From contig JBDSLU010000366.1 of NCBI GenBank assembly GCA_039916225.1, positions 1-64,000 on the forward strand: a stretch of DNA of 64,000 nt. The letters are read 5' to 3'. Positions 36,912 through 45,602 of this stretch are shown piece after piece. This DNA comes from JBDSLU01 sp039916225 (GTDB lineage Bacteria > Acidobacteriota > Vicinamibacteria > Vicinamibacterales > Vicinamibacteraceae). The notes beneath the pieces were generated by a model, which ran no database searches, was not told the origin of the DNA, and saw nothing but the letters and a program-made list of their open reading frames with translations. Positions within the stretch are counted from its first letter, which is position 1; each line of letters begins with the position of its first letter. A program made the position numbers and the translations under genes.

Positions 36912-38141
36912 GTGAACTCACGCCGTCGATTCGTCAAGGTCAGTACCGCTGCGCTCGGCGCGGCCCTGTTGCCCGCCGGGCGGGTGTGGGCGAGCGAGTC
37001 GCCCGAAGTGCCGGCGATGAAGTTCGGGATGATCGCCCTCACCGACTGCTCGCCGATCGTGATCGCGCACGAGAAGGGCCTGTTCAAAAAGTACGGCATC
37101 GAGTCGACCGTCAGCAAGGGCGCCAGCTGGGCGGCGATTCGCGACTCGCTGTCGACCGGCGATCTCCAGGCGACCCACATGCTGACCGGCATGCCGATCG
37201 CCTCGACCATGGGGCTGCTCGGATCGCCTCGCAAGCCGATGGTCATCCCCTGGCTGATGAACCGCAACGGCCAGGCGATCACGCTCAAGGCCGCGTTCAA
37301 GGGCAAGGTCCAGGCCGACCCGAAGGCGCTCAAGCCGATGGCCGACGCGGCCAAGGCGGCCGGTTCGCCGCTGACCTTCGCGATGACCTTCCCGCCGGGG
37401 ACGCACGCGATGTGGATGCGCTACTGGCTCGGCGCCGGCGGCATCCACCCCGACACCGACGTCTCGCTGATCACCATCCCGCCGGCGCAGATGGTGGCCA
37501 ACATGAAGGTCGGCAAGATGGACGGCTTCTGCGTCGGCGAGCCGTGGAATGCCCGCAGCATCGCCGACGGCATCGGCTACACGGCGATCACCACCCAGCA
37601 GCTGTGGAAGAACCATCCGGAGAAAGTCTGCGCGTTCACCGCGGAGTTCGCCGACAGGAATCCGAAGACGGTCAAGGCGGTGCTCAAGGCGCTGCACGAG
37701 GCGAGCGTCTGGCTCGACAAGCTGGAGAACCGGCCGGAGCAGTGCGACATCGTGTCGCAGCCCACCTACATCAACTGTCCCAAGGATCTGATCCTCGGCC
37801 GCCTGCAGGGCAAGTACGACTTCGGCGACGGACGCACGCTGCAGGACCCCGACTACATGATCTTCAGCGGCCGCAACTGCAACTACCCGCAGCCGAAGTA
37901 CGCGGTGTGGTGGCTGACCCAGTTCCGCCGGTGGGGGATGGTCATCGGCACGCCGGACTACGCCGCCGTCGCCCGGCAGGTGATGCGTCCCGACATTTAC
38001 GAAGAGGCGATGAAGGAGATCGGCTACAAGCACGGCGGTCTCGACAGCAAGCCGGAGACGCTGTTCGACGGCATCACCTTCGATCCCACCAAGGCCGAGG
38101 CCTACGCCAAGGGCTTCAAGGTCCACGGGCTCAAGGGGTGA
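36912..38141 (+). CDS. nrtA: Nitrate ABC transporter, Tat-exported substrate-binding protein
   Basis: The 409-residue periplasmic receptor that delivers nitrate to the NrtB/C/D transporter (CmpA/NrtA family). It starts at GTG 36912 with AGGAG upstream and has a twin-arginine signal SRRRFVKVSTAALGAALLPA, so it is probably folded before export. The mature part shows family features: MIALTDCSPIVIAHEKGLFK, FPPGTHAMWMRYWLGAGGIH and FCVGEPWNARSIADGIGYT. Bicarbonate-binding CmpA is a close relative; the nitrate assignment rests on the neighbouring nasA/nirBD genes. Confidence 0.92.
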   Translation: MNSRRRFVKVSTAALGAALLPAGRVWASESPEVPAMKFGMIALTDCSPIVIAHEKGLFKKYGIESTVSKGASWAAIRDSLSTGDLQATHMLTGMPIASTMGLLGSPRKPMVIPWLMNRNGQAITLKAAFKGKVQADPKALKPMADAAKAAGSPLTFAMTFPPGTHAMWMRYWLGAGGIHPDTDVSLITIPPAQMVANMKVGKMDGFCVGEPWNARSIADGIGYTAITTQQLWKNHPEKVCAFTAEFADRNPKTVKAVLKALHEASVWLDKLENRPEQCDIVSQPTYINCPKDLILGRLQGKYDFGDGRTLQDPDYMIFSGRNCNYPQPKYAVWWLTQFRRWGMVIGTPDYAAVARQVMRPDIYEEAMKEIGYKHGGLDSKPETLFDGITFDPTKAEAYAKGFKVHGLKG

Positions 38142-38146
38142 GCACC

Positions 38147-38998
38147 ATGTCCAATCTCGCCTCGGTCGACGTCGCGCCGGATGCGCCGGCGCGGCTCGCC
38201 GCTGGTCCGCTCGGCAGCAGGATGACGCGCCTCGCCGCCCGCGTCGGGTCGGCGCTGCTGCCGTTCGCGGGCATCGCGGCGCTGCTGGTGCTGTGGGATC
38301 TGGTCAGCCGCTTCGGCGGCACCGACCTGCCGTCGCCGATGCGCACCTGGGAGGTCAGCAGGCCGCTGATCGTCGAGCCGTTCGCCAAGCGCGGCGAGCT
38401 CGACCAGGGCATCCTGCGCTTCACGTGGTATTCGCTGATCCTGGTCGCCAAGGGCTACGCCCTGGCCCTGCTGCTCGGGACGCCGCTCGGCTTCCTGCTC
38501 GGTCTCTCGTCGCTGTTCCGGAAGGCGTTCGACCCGATCATCCAGATCCTGCGCCCGGTCTCGCCGCTGGCGTGGCTGCCGCTCGGTCTGGTGCTGTTCC
38601 AGAACTCCAAGCCGGCGTCGCTGTTCACCATCGCCATCTGCGCGATGTGGCCGACCGTGCTCAACACGGCGATGGGGGTGCGGGCGATCCCGCAGGACTA
38701 CCTCAACGTCGCGCGGGTGTTGCGGCTGTCACCGGCCAAACGCTTCTTCAAGGTGCTGGTGCCGGCGACGCTGCCCTACATGTTCACCGGCTTCCGCCTG
38801 AGCCTCGGCATCGCCTGGCTGGTGATCGTCGCCGTCGAGATGCTCACCGGCTCGCCCGGCGTCGGCGGCTTCCTCTGGCAGGAATACAACAGCCTGATCT
38901 ACGAGCACATCATCCTGTGCATCCTCACCATCGGCGTGGTCGGCTTCGGGCTCGATCGGATCATGAGCGTCATCGAAACGCGCCTGCGCGGCGCCTAG
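38147..38998 (+). CDS. nrtB: Nitrate ABC transporter permease
   Basis: A 283-residue inner-membrane permease that forms the transport channel. It has about six hydrophobic helices and the binding-protein-dependent permease (EAA) loop region around ALRLSP-type sequence ARVLRLSPAKRFFKVLVPAT, which contacts the ATPases. ATG 38147 lies 5 bases after nrtA. Length is typical of NrtB/SsuC-like permeases. The gene is followed after 9 bases by the first ATPase. Confidence 0.93.
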   Translation: MSNLASVDVAPDAPARLAAGPLGSRMTRLAARVGSALLPFAGIAALLVLWDLVSRFGGTDLPSPMRTWEVSRPLIVEPFAKRGELDQGILRFTWYSLILVAKGYALALLLGTPLGFLLGLSSLFRKAFDPIIQILRPVSPLAWLPLGLVLFQNSKPASLFTIAICAMWPTVLNTAMGVRAIPQDYLNVARVLRLSPAKRFFKVLVPATLPYMFTGFRLSLGIAWLVIVAVEMLTGSPGVGGFLWQEYNSLIYEHIILCILTIGVVGFGLDRIMSVIETRLRGA

Positions 38999-39007
38999 GA
39001 GGTTCAC

Positions 39008-39865
39008 ATGGCGTGTCTCGAATTGCAGGACGTCTCCAAGGGATATCGCAACGGCGGCCGCACCGTCGAGGTGCTGTCGCACGTCAACCTGCAGGTGTCC
39101 GAGGGGGAATTCGTCGCCATCGTCGGCTACTCCGGCGCCGGCAAGACGACCCTCGTCTCGCTGCTCGCCGGCCTGGCCGCGCCGGACAGCGGCCGGGCGT
39201 TGTTCGAGGGCCAGCCGATGAGCGGGCCAGGCCCCGAGCGCGGCGTGGTCTTCCAGAACTACTCGCTGCTGCCGTGGCTGTCGGCCTACGACAACGTCCG
39301 GCTCGCGGTCGACGAAGTGCACAGCGGCTGGACGGCGGCGCGGCGCCGGAAGCACATCGAGGCGTGCCTCGAGATGGTCAGCCTGCTGAACGCCCGCGAT
39401 CGCAAGCCGGCCCAGCTCTCCGGTGGCATGCGGCAGCGGGTCGCGCTGGCACGCGCGCTGTCGCTCGACCCGAAGGTGCTGCTGCTCGACGAGCCGCTCT
39501 CGGCGCTGGACGCCCTGACGCGGGCCAGCCTGCAGGCCGAGATCGCGCGCCTGCACGGCGAGGAGCGGACCACGGTCGTGCTCGTCACCAACGACGTGGA
39601 CGAGGCGATCCTGCTCGCCGATCGCATCGTGCCGCTGTCGGCCGGGCCGCGCGCCACGCTCGGCCCCTCGATTGCGGTCGATCTGGAGCGGCCGCGCAGC
39701 CACACGTCACTGAACCGGTCCCCGGAGTTCAAGCGCATCCGCGAGTCGGTCATCGACTACCTGCTCGGATCGGCCGGCCGCGTCCGACCGGCAGCGCGCG
39801 TGCCGGATCACGTGGCCGCGGCGGCCACCGTCGACCTGATGACCGCGGAACTGGGCGACGCATGA
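39008..39865 (+). CDS. nrtC: Nitrate ABC transporter ATPase 1 (switch His replaced by Asn)
   Basis: A 285-residue ATP-binding subunit. Walker A is GYSGAGKTT, the Q-loop VVFQNYSLLPWL, the signature LSGGMRQR is canonical, and Walker B is VLLLDEP. The switch region reads LVTNDVDEA, with Asn 195 where most ABC ATPases have His. It lacks the C-terminal receptor-like domain of cyanobacterial NrtC, so the name reflects position only. Its stop overlaps the second ATPase start (ATGA), indicating balanced production of a heterodimer. Confidence 0.9.
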   Translation: MACLELQDVSKGYRNGGRTVEVLSHVNLQVSEGEFVAIVGYSGAGKTTLVSLLAGLAAPDSGRALFEGQPMSGPGPERGVVFQNYSLLPWLSAYDNVRLAVDEVHSGWTAARRRKHIEACLEMVSLLNARDRKPAQLSGGMRQRVALARALSLDPKVLLLDEPLSALDALTRASLQAEIARLHGEERTTVVLVTNDVDEAILLADRIVPLSAGPRATLGPSIAVDLERPRSHTSLNRSPEFKRIRESVIDYLLGSAGRVRPAARVPDHVAAAATVDLMTAELGDA

Positions 39866-40662
39866 GCACCGGCCTGACCCTCGAGGGGCTCACCAAGACC
39901 TACCCGACGCCGGACGGCACCGGCCGCGTCGTCGTCATGCGGGACTTCACGCTGACGCTCGAGCCCGGCGAATTCGTCTGCCTGGTCGGGCATTCGGGCT
40001 GCGGCAAGTCGACGGCACTCAGCATCGCCGCCGGCCTCAACACCGCCGACGCCGGCCACGTCACCGTCAACGGCGCGGTCGTCGACGGGCCGGGCCTCGA
40101 TCGCGGCGTCGTCTTCCAGGCGCCGTGCCTGCTGCCGTGGCTGACCGCGCTCGACAACGTCCGGCTCGGCATCGATCAGGCCAAGCCGAAGCTGGCGAAG
40201 AAGGAGCGCGTGGCGCTGGCCATGCGCTATCTCGAGAAGGTCGGCCTGGGCGACGCCGCGCACGTCAAGCCAGCCGAGCTGTCGCAGGGCATGCAGCAGC
40301 GGGTCGGCATCGCCCGGGCGTTCGCACTCGCGCCGCGTGTCCTGCTCCTCGACGAGCCGTTCGGGATGCTGGACTCACTGACGCGGGTCGAGCTGCAGGA
40401 AGTGCTGCTGCAGCTGTGGCGGGCCGAGCGCACCACTGCATTGATGGTCACGCACGACGTCGACGAGGCGCTGTTCCTCGCGGATCGCGTCGCGTTGATG
40501 ACCAACGGGCCTGACGCACGGCTCGGCGCCGTCCTGAAGGTGCCGTTCGCGCGGCCCCGGGAGCGGCACGAGGTGATGGCGCATCCGGCCTTCTTCGAGC
40601 TTCGCGAGGACATCATGACGTTCCTCGAAACGCACGCTTACCAGCGGGCACCGGCCGCCTGA
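39862..40662 (+). CDS. nrtD: Nitrate ABC transporter ATPase 2 (signature LSQGM)
   Basis: A 266-residue ATP-binding subunit, the partner of the preceding ATPase. Walker A is GHSGCGKST, Q-loop VFQAPCLLPWL, Walker B VLLLDEPFGMLD, and the switch His is present (MVTHDVDEA). Its signature motif is LSQGMQQR (residues 140-147), with Gln in place of the first Gly. In a head-to-tail dimer this signature faces the Walker site of the first ATPase, which lacks the switch His. The start is ATG 39862, coupled to the upstream stop. Confidence 0.92.
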   Translation: MSTGLTLEGLTKTYPTPDGTGRVVVMRDFTLTLEPGEFVCLVGHSGCGKSTALSIAAGLNTADAGHVTVNGAVVDGPGLDRGVVFQAPCLLPWLTALDNVRLGIDQAKPKLAKKERVALAMRYLEKVGLGDAAHVKPAELSQGMQQRVGIARAFALAPRVLLLDEPFGMLDSLTRVELQEVLLQLWRAERTTALMVTHDVDEALFLADRVALMTNGPDARLGAVLKVPFARPRERHEVMAHPAFFELREDIMTFLETHAYQRAPAA

Positions 40663-40724
40663 CGCCGCGCGCCGCAGGGCGGCGCCATCGAGTCCTTTCA
40701 CCATTTTGCCAACGCCCCCAGTGT

Positions 40725-40746
40725 GTCGAATCGCAACCGATTCGAC
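40725..40746. promoter_or_regulatory. 9-bp inverted repeat before the porin gene
   Basis: GTCGAATCG (40725-40733) and CGATTCGAC (40738-40746) pair perfectly around the four-base loop CAAC. It lies between nrtD and the porin gene, 28 bases before the ATG. Without a T-run it is more likely an operator or an mRNA hairpin that sets differential expression of the porin than a terminator. Confidence 0.5.
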
Positions 40747-40774
40747 GCCACGGGAGAGGTCTACTTACCGACAC

Positions 40775-42043
40775 ATGGATACGCTTACTCGCATCGCCGC
40801 CCCCGTCGTTCTCGCCTTCGCGCTGACGGCTGCCGCCCAGGCCCAGACGCCCGCCCCGGCTCCCGCGACGCCGCCGCCCACCGCGCCGGCCGCGGCCGCG
40901 ACCCCGGCCAAGGCGCCCGAACCGATCAAGGTGACGCCCTACGGCATCGCCTACTTCAATGCCTTCTCGAACTCCGACGCGGTGAACAACGGCGACGTGC
41001 CGCTCTTCGCGGCGGCCAGCGGGCCGGGTCACCTCGGCATGACCGCGCGGCAGAGCCGTCTCGGCATCCGCGTCACCGGCGCCACGCTCGGCAAAGCCAA
41101 GGTGTCGGCCGTGGTCGAGGGCGACTTCTTCGGCGGCTACCCGACCGTCGGCATCGGCGACAACATGGGCGTCTTCCGCCTGCGCCTCGCCAACGCCCGG
41201 ATCGACTGGACCAAGGGCAGCCTCGTCGTCGGGCAGGACTGGATGATCTTCGCGCCGGTCAACCCGCTCTCGATCTCGTCGGCCGGCATTCCACTCTTTG
41301 CCGCCGGCGGCAACCCGTGGTCGCGCCTGCCGCAGGTCCGCGGCGAGTGGAAGACGAAGAAGGTGCTGCTGCAGGGCGGCCTGCTGGCGCCGCAGACCGG
41401 CGATTTCAACTCGGCGTTCTTCTACCAGCCAGGAAGTGGCGCGCTCTCGGAGACGCCGTTCCTGCAGGGCCGCGCCGCCTTCACGCTCGCCAACTTCGCC
41501 GCGTCGAAGAAGGCCGCCACCATCGGCGTGTCCGGCCACTTCGGCCAGTCGCGGGTGACCACGCCGATCGATCGCACCGTCGACTCGAACGGCGTCGCGC
41601 TCGACTTCGTGCTGCCGCTCGGCACCAAGGTCACCGTGCAGGGCGAGGCGTTCACCGGCACCAACCTGGGCGGCTTCCAGGCCGGCGTGTTCCAGGGCCT
41701 CGTCGCCGACGGCGCCATCGTCGGTCCGACCGGCGCGCCCGTCCTCGATGGCCCGCGCGCGCTCGACACCACTGGCGGCTGGGTCCAGGTCGTCGCGGCG
41801 GTGACGCCGAGCGTCACGGTCCACGGCGGGTTCGGCATCGACGATCCCGACGACGCCGACTTCCTCACCGCGACGCGCCGCGAGTCGCGGCTCGAGAACA
41901 CCGCGCTCTCGTTCGGCTTCCAGCACAAGGCGTCGGCGCAGATTTCGTGGGGCGTCGAATACCGCCGCCTCGAGACGACGTATCTGATCGCCGGCGACAA
42001 GGACAACAGCCACGTGAACGTCGGGTTCACGTTCACGTTCTGA
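40775..42043 (+). CDS. Outer-membrane porin-like protein of the nitrate cluster
   Basis: A 422-residue exported protein with a signal peptide (MDTLTRIAAPVVLAFALTAAAQAQ), a Pro/Ala linker and a beta-barrel pattern ending in NVGFTFTF, with a terminal Phe. It resembles DcaP-like porins (KVTPYGIAYFNAFSNSDAVN; TARQSRLGIRVTGATLGKAK). Its position directly after nrtABCD, same strand, suggests that it admits nitrate through the outer membrane, which is inference. ATG 40775 is chosen because the frame upstream lies in the hairpin region. It converges on the POT transporter with two bases between stops. Confidence 0.82.
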   Translation: MDTLTRIAAPVVLAFALTAAAQAQTPAPAPATPPPTAPAAAATPAKAPEPIKVTPYGIAYFNAFSNSDAVNNGDVPLFAAASGPGHLGMTARQSRLGIRVTGATLGKAKVSAVVEGDFFGGYPTVGIGDNMGVFRLRLANARIDWTKGSLVVGQDWMIFAPVNPLSISSAGIPLFAAGGNPWSRLPQVRGEWKTKKVLLQGGLLAPQTGDFNSAFFYQPGSGALSETPFLQGRAAFTLANFAASKKAATIGVSGHFGQSRVTTPIDRTVDSNGVALDFVLPLGTKVTVQGEAFTGTNLGGFQAGVFQGLVADGAIVGPTGAPVLDGPRALDTTGGWVQVVAAVTPSVTVHGGFGIDDPDDADFLTATRRESRLENTALSFGFQHKASAQISWGVEYRRLETTYLIAGDKDNSHVNVGFTFTF

Positions 42044-42045
42044 CC

Positions 42046-43413
42046 CTACGGTGATGCCGGCTGCAACAATCGGCCGAGGCGTCGCCCGATGAGCGACACG
42101 AGAAGGCCTCCGGCCGCTGAGATGGCGGCGTGCATCGCCCAGAACTGGGCTGGGCTCATCTGCTCGTAGAAGCCGCCGATCCACCCGACCAGGGTGTTGG
42201 CGACGAACAGGCTCATGAAGGCCAGCCCCATCAGGGTGGCGTTCACGCTGGCTGGCGCGGTGCGCGAGACGAGCGCGAGGAGCGTAGGCCAGTAGTACAG
42301 GAAGCAGAGGCCCAGACCCGCACTGTAAAGGATCGGCCAGATCGGGTGGACCGGCGCGTCGCCAGAGGTCAGGATGGCCGCGACCAGGATCAGATTGCTG
42401 GCCGCCGCGACCCAGGATCCCGTGCCGATCTTGGCGAGCTCGTCCGGCTCGCGCCCCCGCAACGCCTGTCGACGCCATATCCAGAAGAGGAGCGGTACGA
42501 ACACGATGCTGGCCCCCGCATTCACCGCCTGATACCACGGCACCGGGATCCGGAAGCCGCCGACGTCGAGGGCGACGTGCTGCTGAATCCAGATGGGACT
42601 GACGTTGAAGACCTGCGAGTAGGCCACTGTCTGGAAGATCGTGATGACGATCACGGCGATGAGCGCGTAGACGATCTGTCGTTCGGGTGCGGTGAGTCGA
42701 GCACCTTCGAACGTACGCCGCTCCACCCTCGCCGGCAGATACCGGTATCCGTAGAGATACGTAGCCAGGCCAACCAGCATGAAGATCGCGGCCACACCGA
42801 AGCCATAGTGCCAGCCATAGACCTGCGCGAGCAGGCCGCACACGACGGGGCCGGCGACCGCTCCGATGTTGATGGCCGTGCTGAAGATGATGAACCCGCG
42901 GGTGCGCCGGGTCTCGTCCTCGCGGGGGTAGACGGCGCCGACTTGCGCTGAAATATTGCCCTTCAGGAAGCCCGAGCCGACGACGAGCGCCAGCAGGGCG
43001 AGCAGGAATGACTGGTCGAACGTCATGGCGATATGACCGGCGCTCATACACAGGGCGCCGATCACCACACCATTGCGCTGTCCGATCCAGCGATCGGCAA
43101 TGACGCCGCCGAGCAGCGGCGTGAAGTAGACGAAGCCGGAGTAGAGGCCGAAGATCTGCGAGGCCAGAGCCTGCGTCGACAGCGGGCCGACGAGTGATTC
43201 CACGGCGGCCCGGAACCCGGCAAATCCGGCGATGTGCTCGACATGGCCCGGCAGCAGGAGCTGGTTCACCATGTACAGGGCAAGCAGCGCCGTCATGCCG
43301 TAATAGGAGAAGCGCTCCCAGGCTTCGGTGAAGGCGAGATAGAAGAGGCCTCTCGGATGGCCCAGGAAGGCCACGTCATCGGCGGGCGTGGCCGCAATAT
43401 TCATCGTGGTCAT
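42046..43413 (-). CDS. POT/PTR-family proton-dependent oligopeptide transporter
   Basis: A 455-residue major-facilitator protein that imports di- and tripeptides or related solutes with protons. The PTR motif is present as EAWERFSYYGMTALLALYM, followed by FTPLLGGVIADRWIG and GFLKGNISAQVGAVYP. About 12-14 helices can be drawn. ATG 43413 (MTTMNIA) is preferred to longer starts upstream, which overlap the next gene without protein-like sequence. It lies downstream of the serine hydrolase gene on the same strand (16 bases). Confidence 0.88.
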   Translation of the reverse strand: MTTMNIAATPADDVAFLGHPRGLFYLAFTEAWERFSYYGMTALLALYMVNQLLLPGHVEHIAGFAGFRAAVESLVGPLSTQALASQIFGLYSGFVYFTPLLGGVIADRWIGQRNGVVIGALCMSAGHIAMTFDQSFLLALLALVVGSGFLKGNISAQVGAVYPREDETRRTRGFIIFSTAINIGAVAGPVVCGLLAQVYGWHYGFGVAAIFMLVGLATYLYGYRYLPARVERRTFEGARLTAPERQIVYALIAVIVITIFQTVAYSQVFNVSPIWIQQHVALDVGGFRIPVPWYQAVNAGASIVFVPLLFWIWRRQALRGREPDELAKIGTGSWVAAASNLILVAAILTSGDAPVHPIWPILYSAGLGLCFLYYWPTLLALVSRTAPASVNATLMGLAFMSLFVANTLVGWIGGFYEQMSPAQFWAMHAAISAAGGLLVSLIGRRLGRLLQPASP

Positions 43414-43429
43414 CGTACGACTTCGGGGA

Positions 43430-44494
43430 TCACCGAGGCGCGGCGGCGGGCAGCACGCGCGTAGCGACGCCGACGGCCAGCGACTGCAGGTCGGCATCGT
43501 CGCCGTTACCGAGCACAATCACCGCGAGGCGCTCGTCGATGAAGCGCAGGTAGAACGCACGGAAGCCTGGGAGCGACCCGCCGTGGTGCACCGCGGCCCG
43601 ACCGGCGAGCGTCCCGACGGACCAGCCGAAGCCGTAGCCGGCGGGACTGCCGTCGTTCAGCCGCACGTCGGTCCACATCTGCTTTCGGGCGGCCTCGCGC
43701 AGCACGGCGTCGGTGACGAGCACGGCTTCCCAGCGTGCCAGGTCTTCGACCGTCGAGAAGAACGCGCCGCTCGGCCGCACCGCCGGCCAGTCCACGGCTG
43801 GCGCGAGACGGTCCTTGCCGGTGTAGCCCGTGGCCTTGTTGGGGAACGCGTCGGTCGTGGTGGGGCGGCTCGCCGTCATGCCCGACGCCGCGAACACCTT
43901 CTCGCCGATGTATCGGGTCCACGGCCGACCGGACACGCGCGTGATGATTTCGGCCAGCGTGAAGTAGCCGAGGTTCGAGTAGGAATACTTCTCGCCCGGT
44001 TTCGACTGCAGTGCCCGCGCGTAGCCGCTCCGGACCACGTCGATGTCCGGCTTCGGCGTGAACGGCTCGAACGCCGGTCCCTCGCGGATCAACCCGGCGG
44101 TGTGCGAGAGCAGGTGCCGCAGGGTGATGCCGTTCCACGCCTCCGGCGCATCCGGCAGATAGGTGCGAACCGGATCGTCCACCTTCAGCTTGCCGTCCTG
44201 GGCGAGCAGCATGATGGCGGTGGCGATGAACTGCTTGCTGACCGAGCCGATCTTGAACGCGGTGCTGGTCGCGACCGGGATGTTCTTCTCCCGGTCCGCC
44301 ACGCCGTAGCCGGCGATCTTCGTCACCGTGCCGTCGCGCACCACCGCCAGGGCGATCCCCGGGATGTGCTGGCGCTGCATCTCCGCCTTGACGTAGTCGT
44401 CGACGCAGTCGGCAGGAGCCTGGGCAAAGGCCGCTGGCGCGAGAATGAGCGCGAGCAGGGCGGCCAAGGCGGGTCGACGCATCATGCGCGTCAT
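43430..44494 (-). CDS. Exported serine hydrolase of the class C beta-lactamase family
   Basis: A 354-residue exported enzyme with signal peptide (ALAALLALILAPAAFAQA) and the penicillin-recognising fold: catalytic SVSK (in FKIGSVSKQF, about residues 84-87), YSYSN (Tyr as general base) and HHGGSLPGF near the C-terminus. Such proteins may be beta-lactamases, D-aminopeptidases or esterases; the active-site signature alone does not decide. Lying 16 bases before the peptide transporter gene, a role in releasing small peptides is possible. ATG 44494 or 44482. Confidence 0.88.
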   Translation of the reverse strand: MTRMMRRPALAALLALILAPAAFAQAPADCVDDYVKAEMQRQHIPGIALAVVRDGTVTKIAGYGVADREKNIPVATSTAFKIGSVSKQFIATAIMLLAQDGKLKVDDPVRTYLPDAPEAWNGITLRHLLSHTAGLIREGPAFEPFTPKPDIDVVRSGYARALQSKPGEKYSYSNLGYFTLAEIITRVSGRPWTRYIGEKVFAASGMTASRPTTTDAFPNKATGYTGKDRLAPAVDWPAVRPSGAFFSTVEDLARWEAVLVTDAVLREAARKQMWTDVRLNDGSPAGYGFGWSVGTLAGRAAVHHGGSLPGFRAFYLRFIDERLAVIVLGNGDDADLQSLAVGVATRVLPAAAPR

Positions 44495-44500
44495 CCTAGC

Positions 44501-44980
44501 CTACCGAGGTGCCGGCAGCTCCCACCGCATGTCCAGGTCCTGTCGGCGGTGCACCGGGACGCGGGCTCGACGGTCGAGCGTGCGCATGTGGCCATCTTCG
44601 ACGACCAGCCGGACGTCGAGGAATGATGGCGTCCTGGAGTGCAGCCCCAGTCGAAACGCGACTGTGATCACGTCGGACTCGGTGATCACGTCGGATGCGG
44701 TGATCACGTCGGCCTCGGTCGAGCGGGAGACCACCGCCTCGTTCGCGTGGAGGATCGTCCCGGTGGAGCGGGTCGCGCAGCCGGAGGCGCCGGGCTCCCA
44801 CCACCAGATGCCGTGCGAGTCCCGCGGGTCGACGGCGATGCAGAGGCCCATGCCGTTGCTGAGGCCGACCTGGAGCGCCGTGCTGGTTACGAGATAGCGG
44901 CCGTCGCCCGGCGAGGATGGCTGACGGCAGCCCGCCACCGCCAGGACGCTCAGGAGGGCCGCGCTGCGTCGCCAAGGCAC
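44501..44980 (-). CDS. Small putative lipoprotein with a repeated VITxSD motif
   Basis: About 159 residues of unknown function. I prefer the GTG at 44980, which gives MPWRRSAALLSVLAVAGC, a lipoprotein signal with Cys at position 18. An ATG at 45055 would put the lipobox too far inside. The middle contains ADVITASDVITESDVIT, encoded by three tandem 18-base repeats. It ends six bases before the serine hydrolase start and follows the small membrane protein gene, so the three may be co-transcribed. Confidence 0.55.
   Translation of the reverse strand: MPWRRSAALLSVLAVAGCRQPSSPGDGRYLVTSTALQVGLSNGMGLCIAVDPRDSHGIWWWEPGASGCATRSTGTILHANEAVVSRSTEADVITASDVITESDVITVAFRLGLHSRTPSFLDVRLVVEDGHMRTLDRRARVPVHRRQDLDMRWELPAPR
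44664..44717 (-). repeat. Three 18-base tandem repeats inside a coding region
   Basis: On the plus strand GTGATCACGTCGGACTCG, GTGATCACGTCGGATGCG and GTGATCACGTCGGCCTCG stand head to tail. In the lipoprotein reading frame they encode the repeated VIT(A/E)SD motif. Copy number can change without breaking the frame. Confidence 0.85.
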
Positions 44981-45063
44981 GGCATCAACCCAGACTCTTC
45001 TTGTGGCGCCGGCCGTCGCGTCCGCGAGTGCCGCCGGGCGGATCGCCATCGCCATCGACGTGC

Positions 45064-45540
45064 TTAGTTTCTCGGCCCCGACAGCCCGACGTCCACGCCA
45101 TGCCGTCTCGCCCATTTTGCGGCGATGCCGGGGAACTTGAACACCAGGATGAGGCCGAACAGTGGGACCGAGGCCAACGTGAGCAGGCGCGAGTCGGCGT
45201 CGACGAGCGCCAGCAGCTTGGCGCTGAAGATCCGAATTGGAAAGGTCACGCCGATCATCACCAGCGCTGCCGCTGGCGCCTGCGGCCCGTTCACGAAGAC
45301 CGCGTAGACCAACGACATCCATTGGATGGCGACCAGGGTGACAAGAACGCGATGCGTACGGGCCACGGCTTGGACGTCGCCCAACGGCAATTCGACGGCC
45401 GCGGGCATCAGGATGCCTCGCCGCGACTGCTCCGCCCGGAGAATCGCCTGCGCCTCGTCGCCGTAGTCGGAGAGGACCTCGAGTGCTTCGCGGACCTGCT
45501 CGTCGTTCCGGTTCCTCCACAGAGTCTGCAGATCGGACAT
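45064..45540 (-). CDS. Small membrane protein of unknown function
   Basis: A 158-residue protein with a soluble N-terminus (MSDLQTLWRNRNDEQVREAL then a helical segment to about residue 60) and two or three hydrophobic helices (VLVTLVAIQWMSLVYAVFV; AAALVMIGVTFPIRIF; LASVPLFGLILVF). No family is recognised with certainty; the N-terminus recalls short cytoplasmic helical domains seen in hypothetical membrane proteins. It precedes the lipoprotein gene on the same strand. Confidence 0.65.
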   Translation of the reverse strand: MSDLQTLWRNRNDEQVREALEVLSDYGDEAQAILRAEQSRRGILMPAAVELPLGDVQAVARTHRVLVTLVAIQWMSLVYAVFVNGPQAPAAALVMIGVTFPIRIFSAKLLALVDADSRLLTLASVPLFGLILVFKFPGIAAKWARRHGVDVGLSGPRN

Positions 45541-45602
45541 CTCACGCCTGCTTTCGAAGACGCCCAGCCCGTATTCTGACGCCGCCGCGACGCGCGTGCG
45601 GC

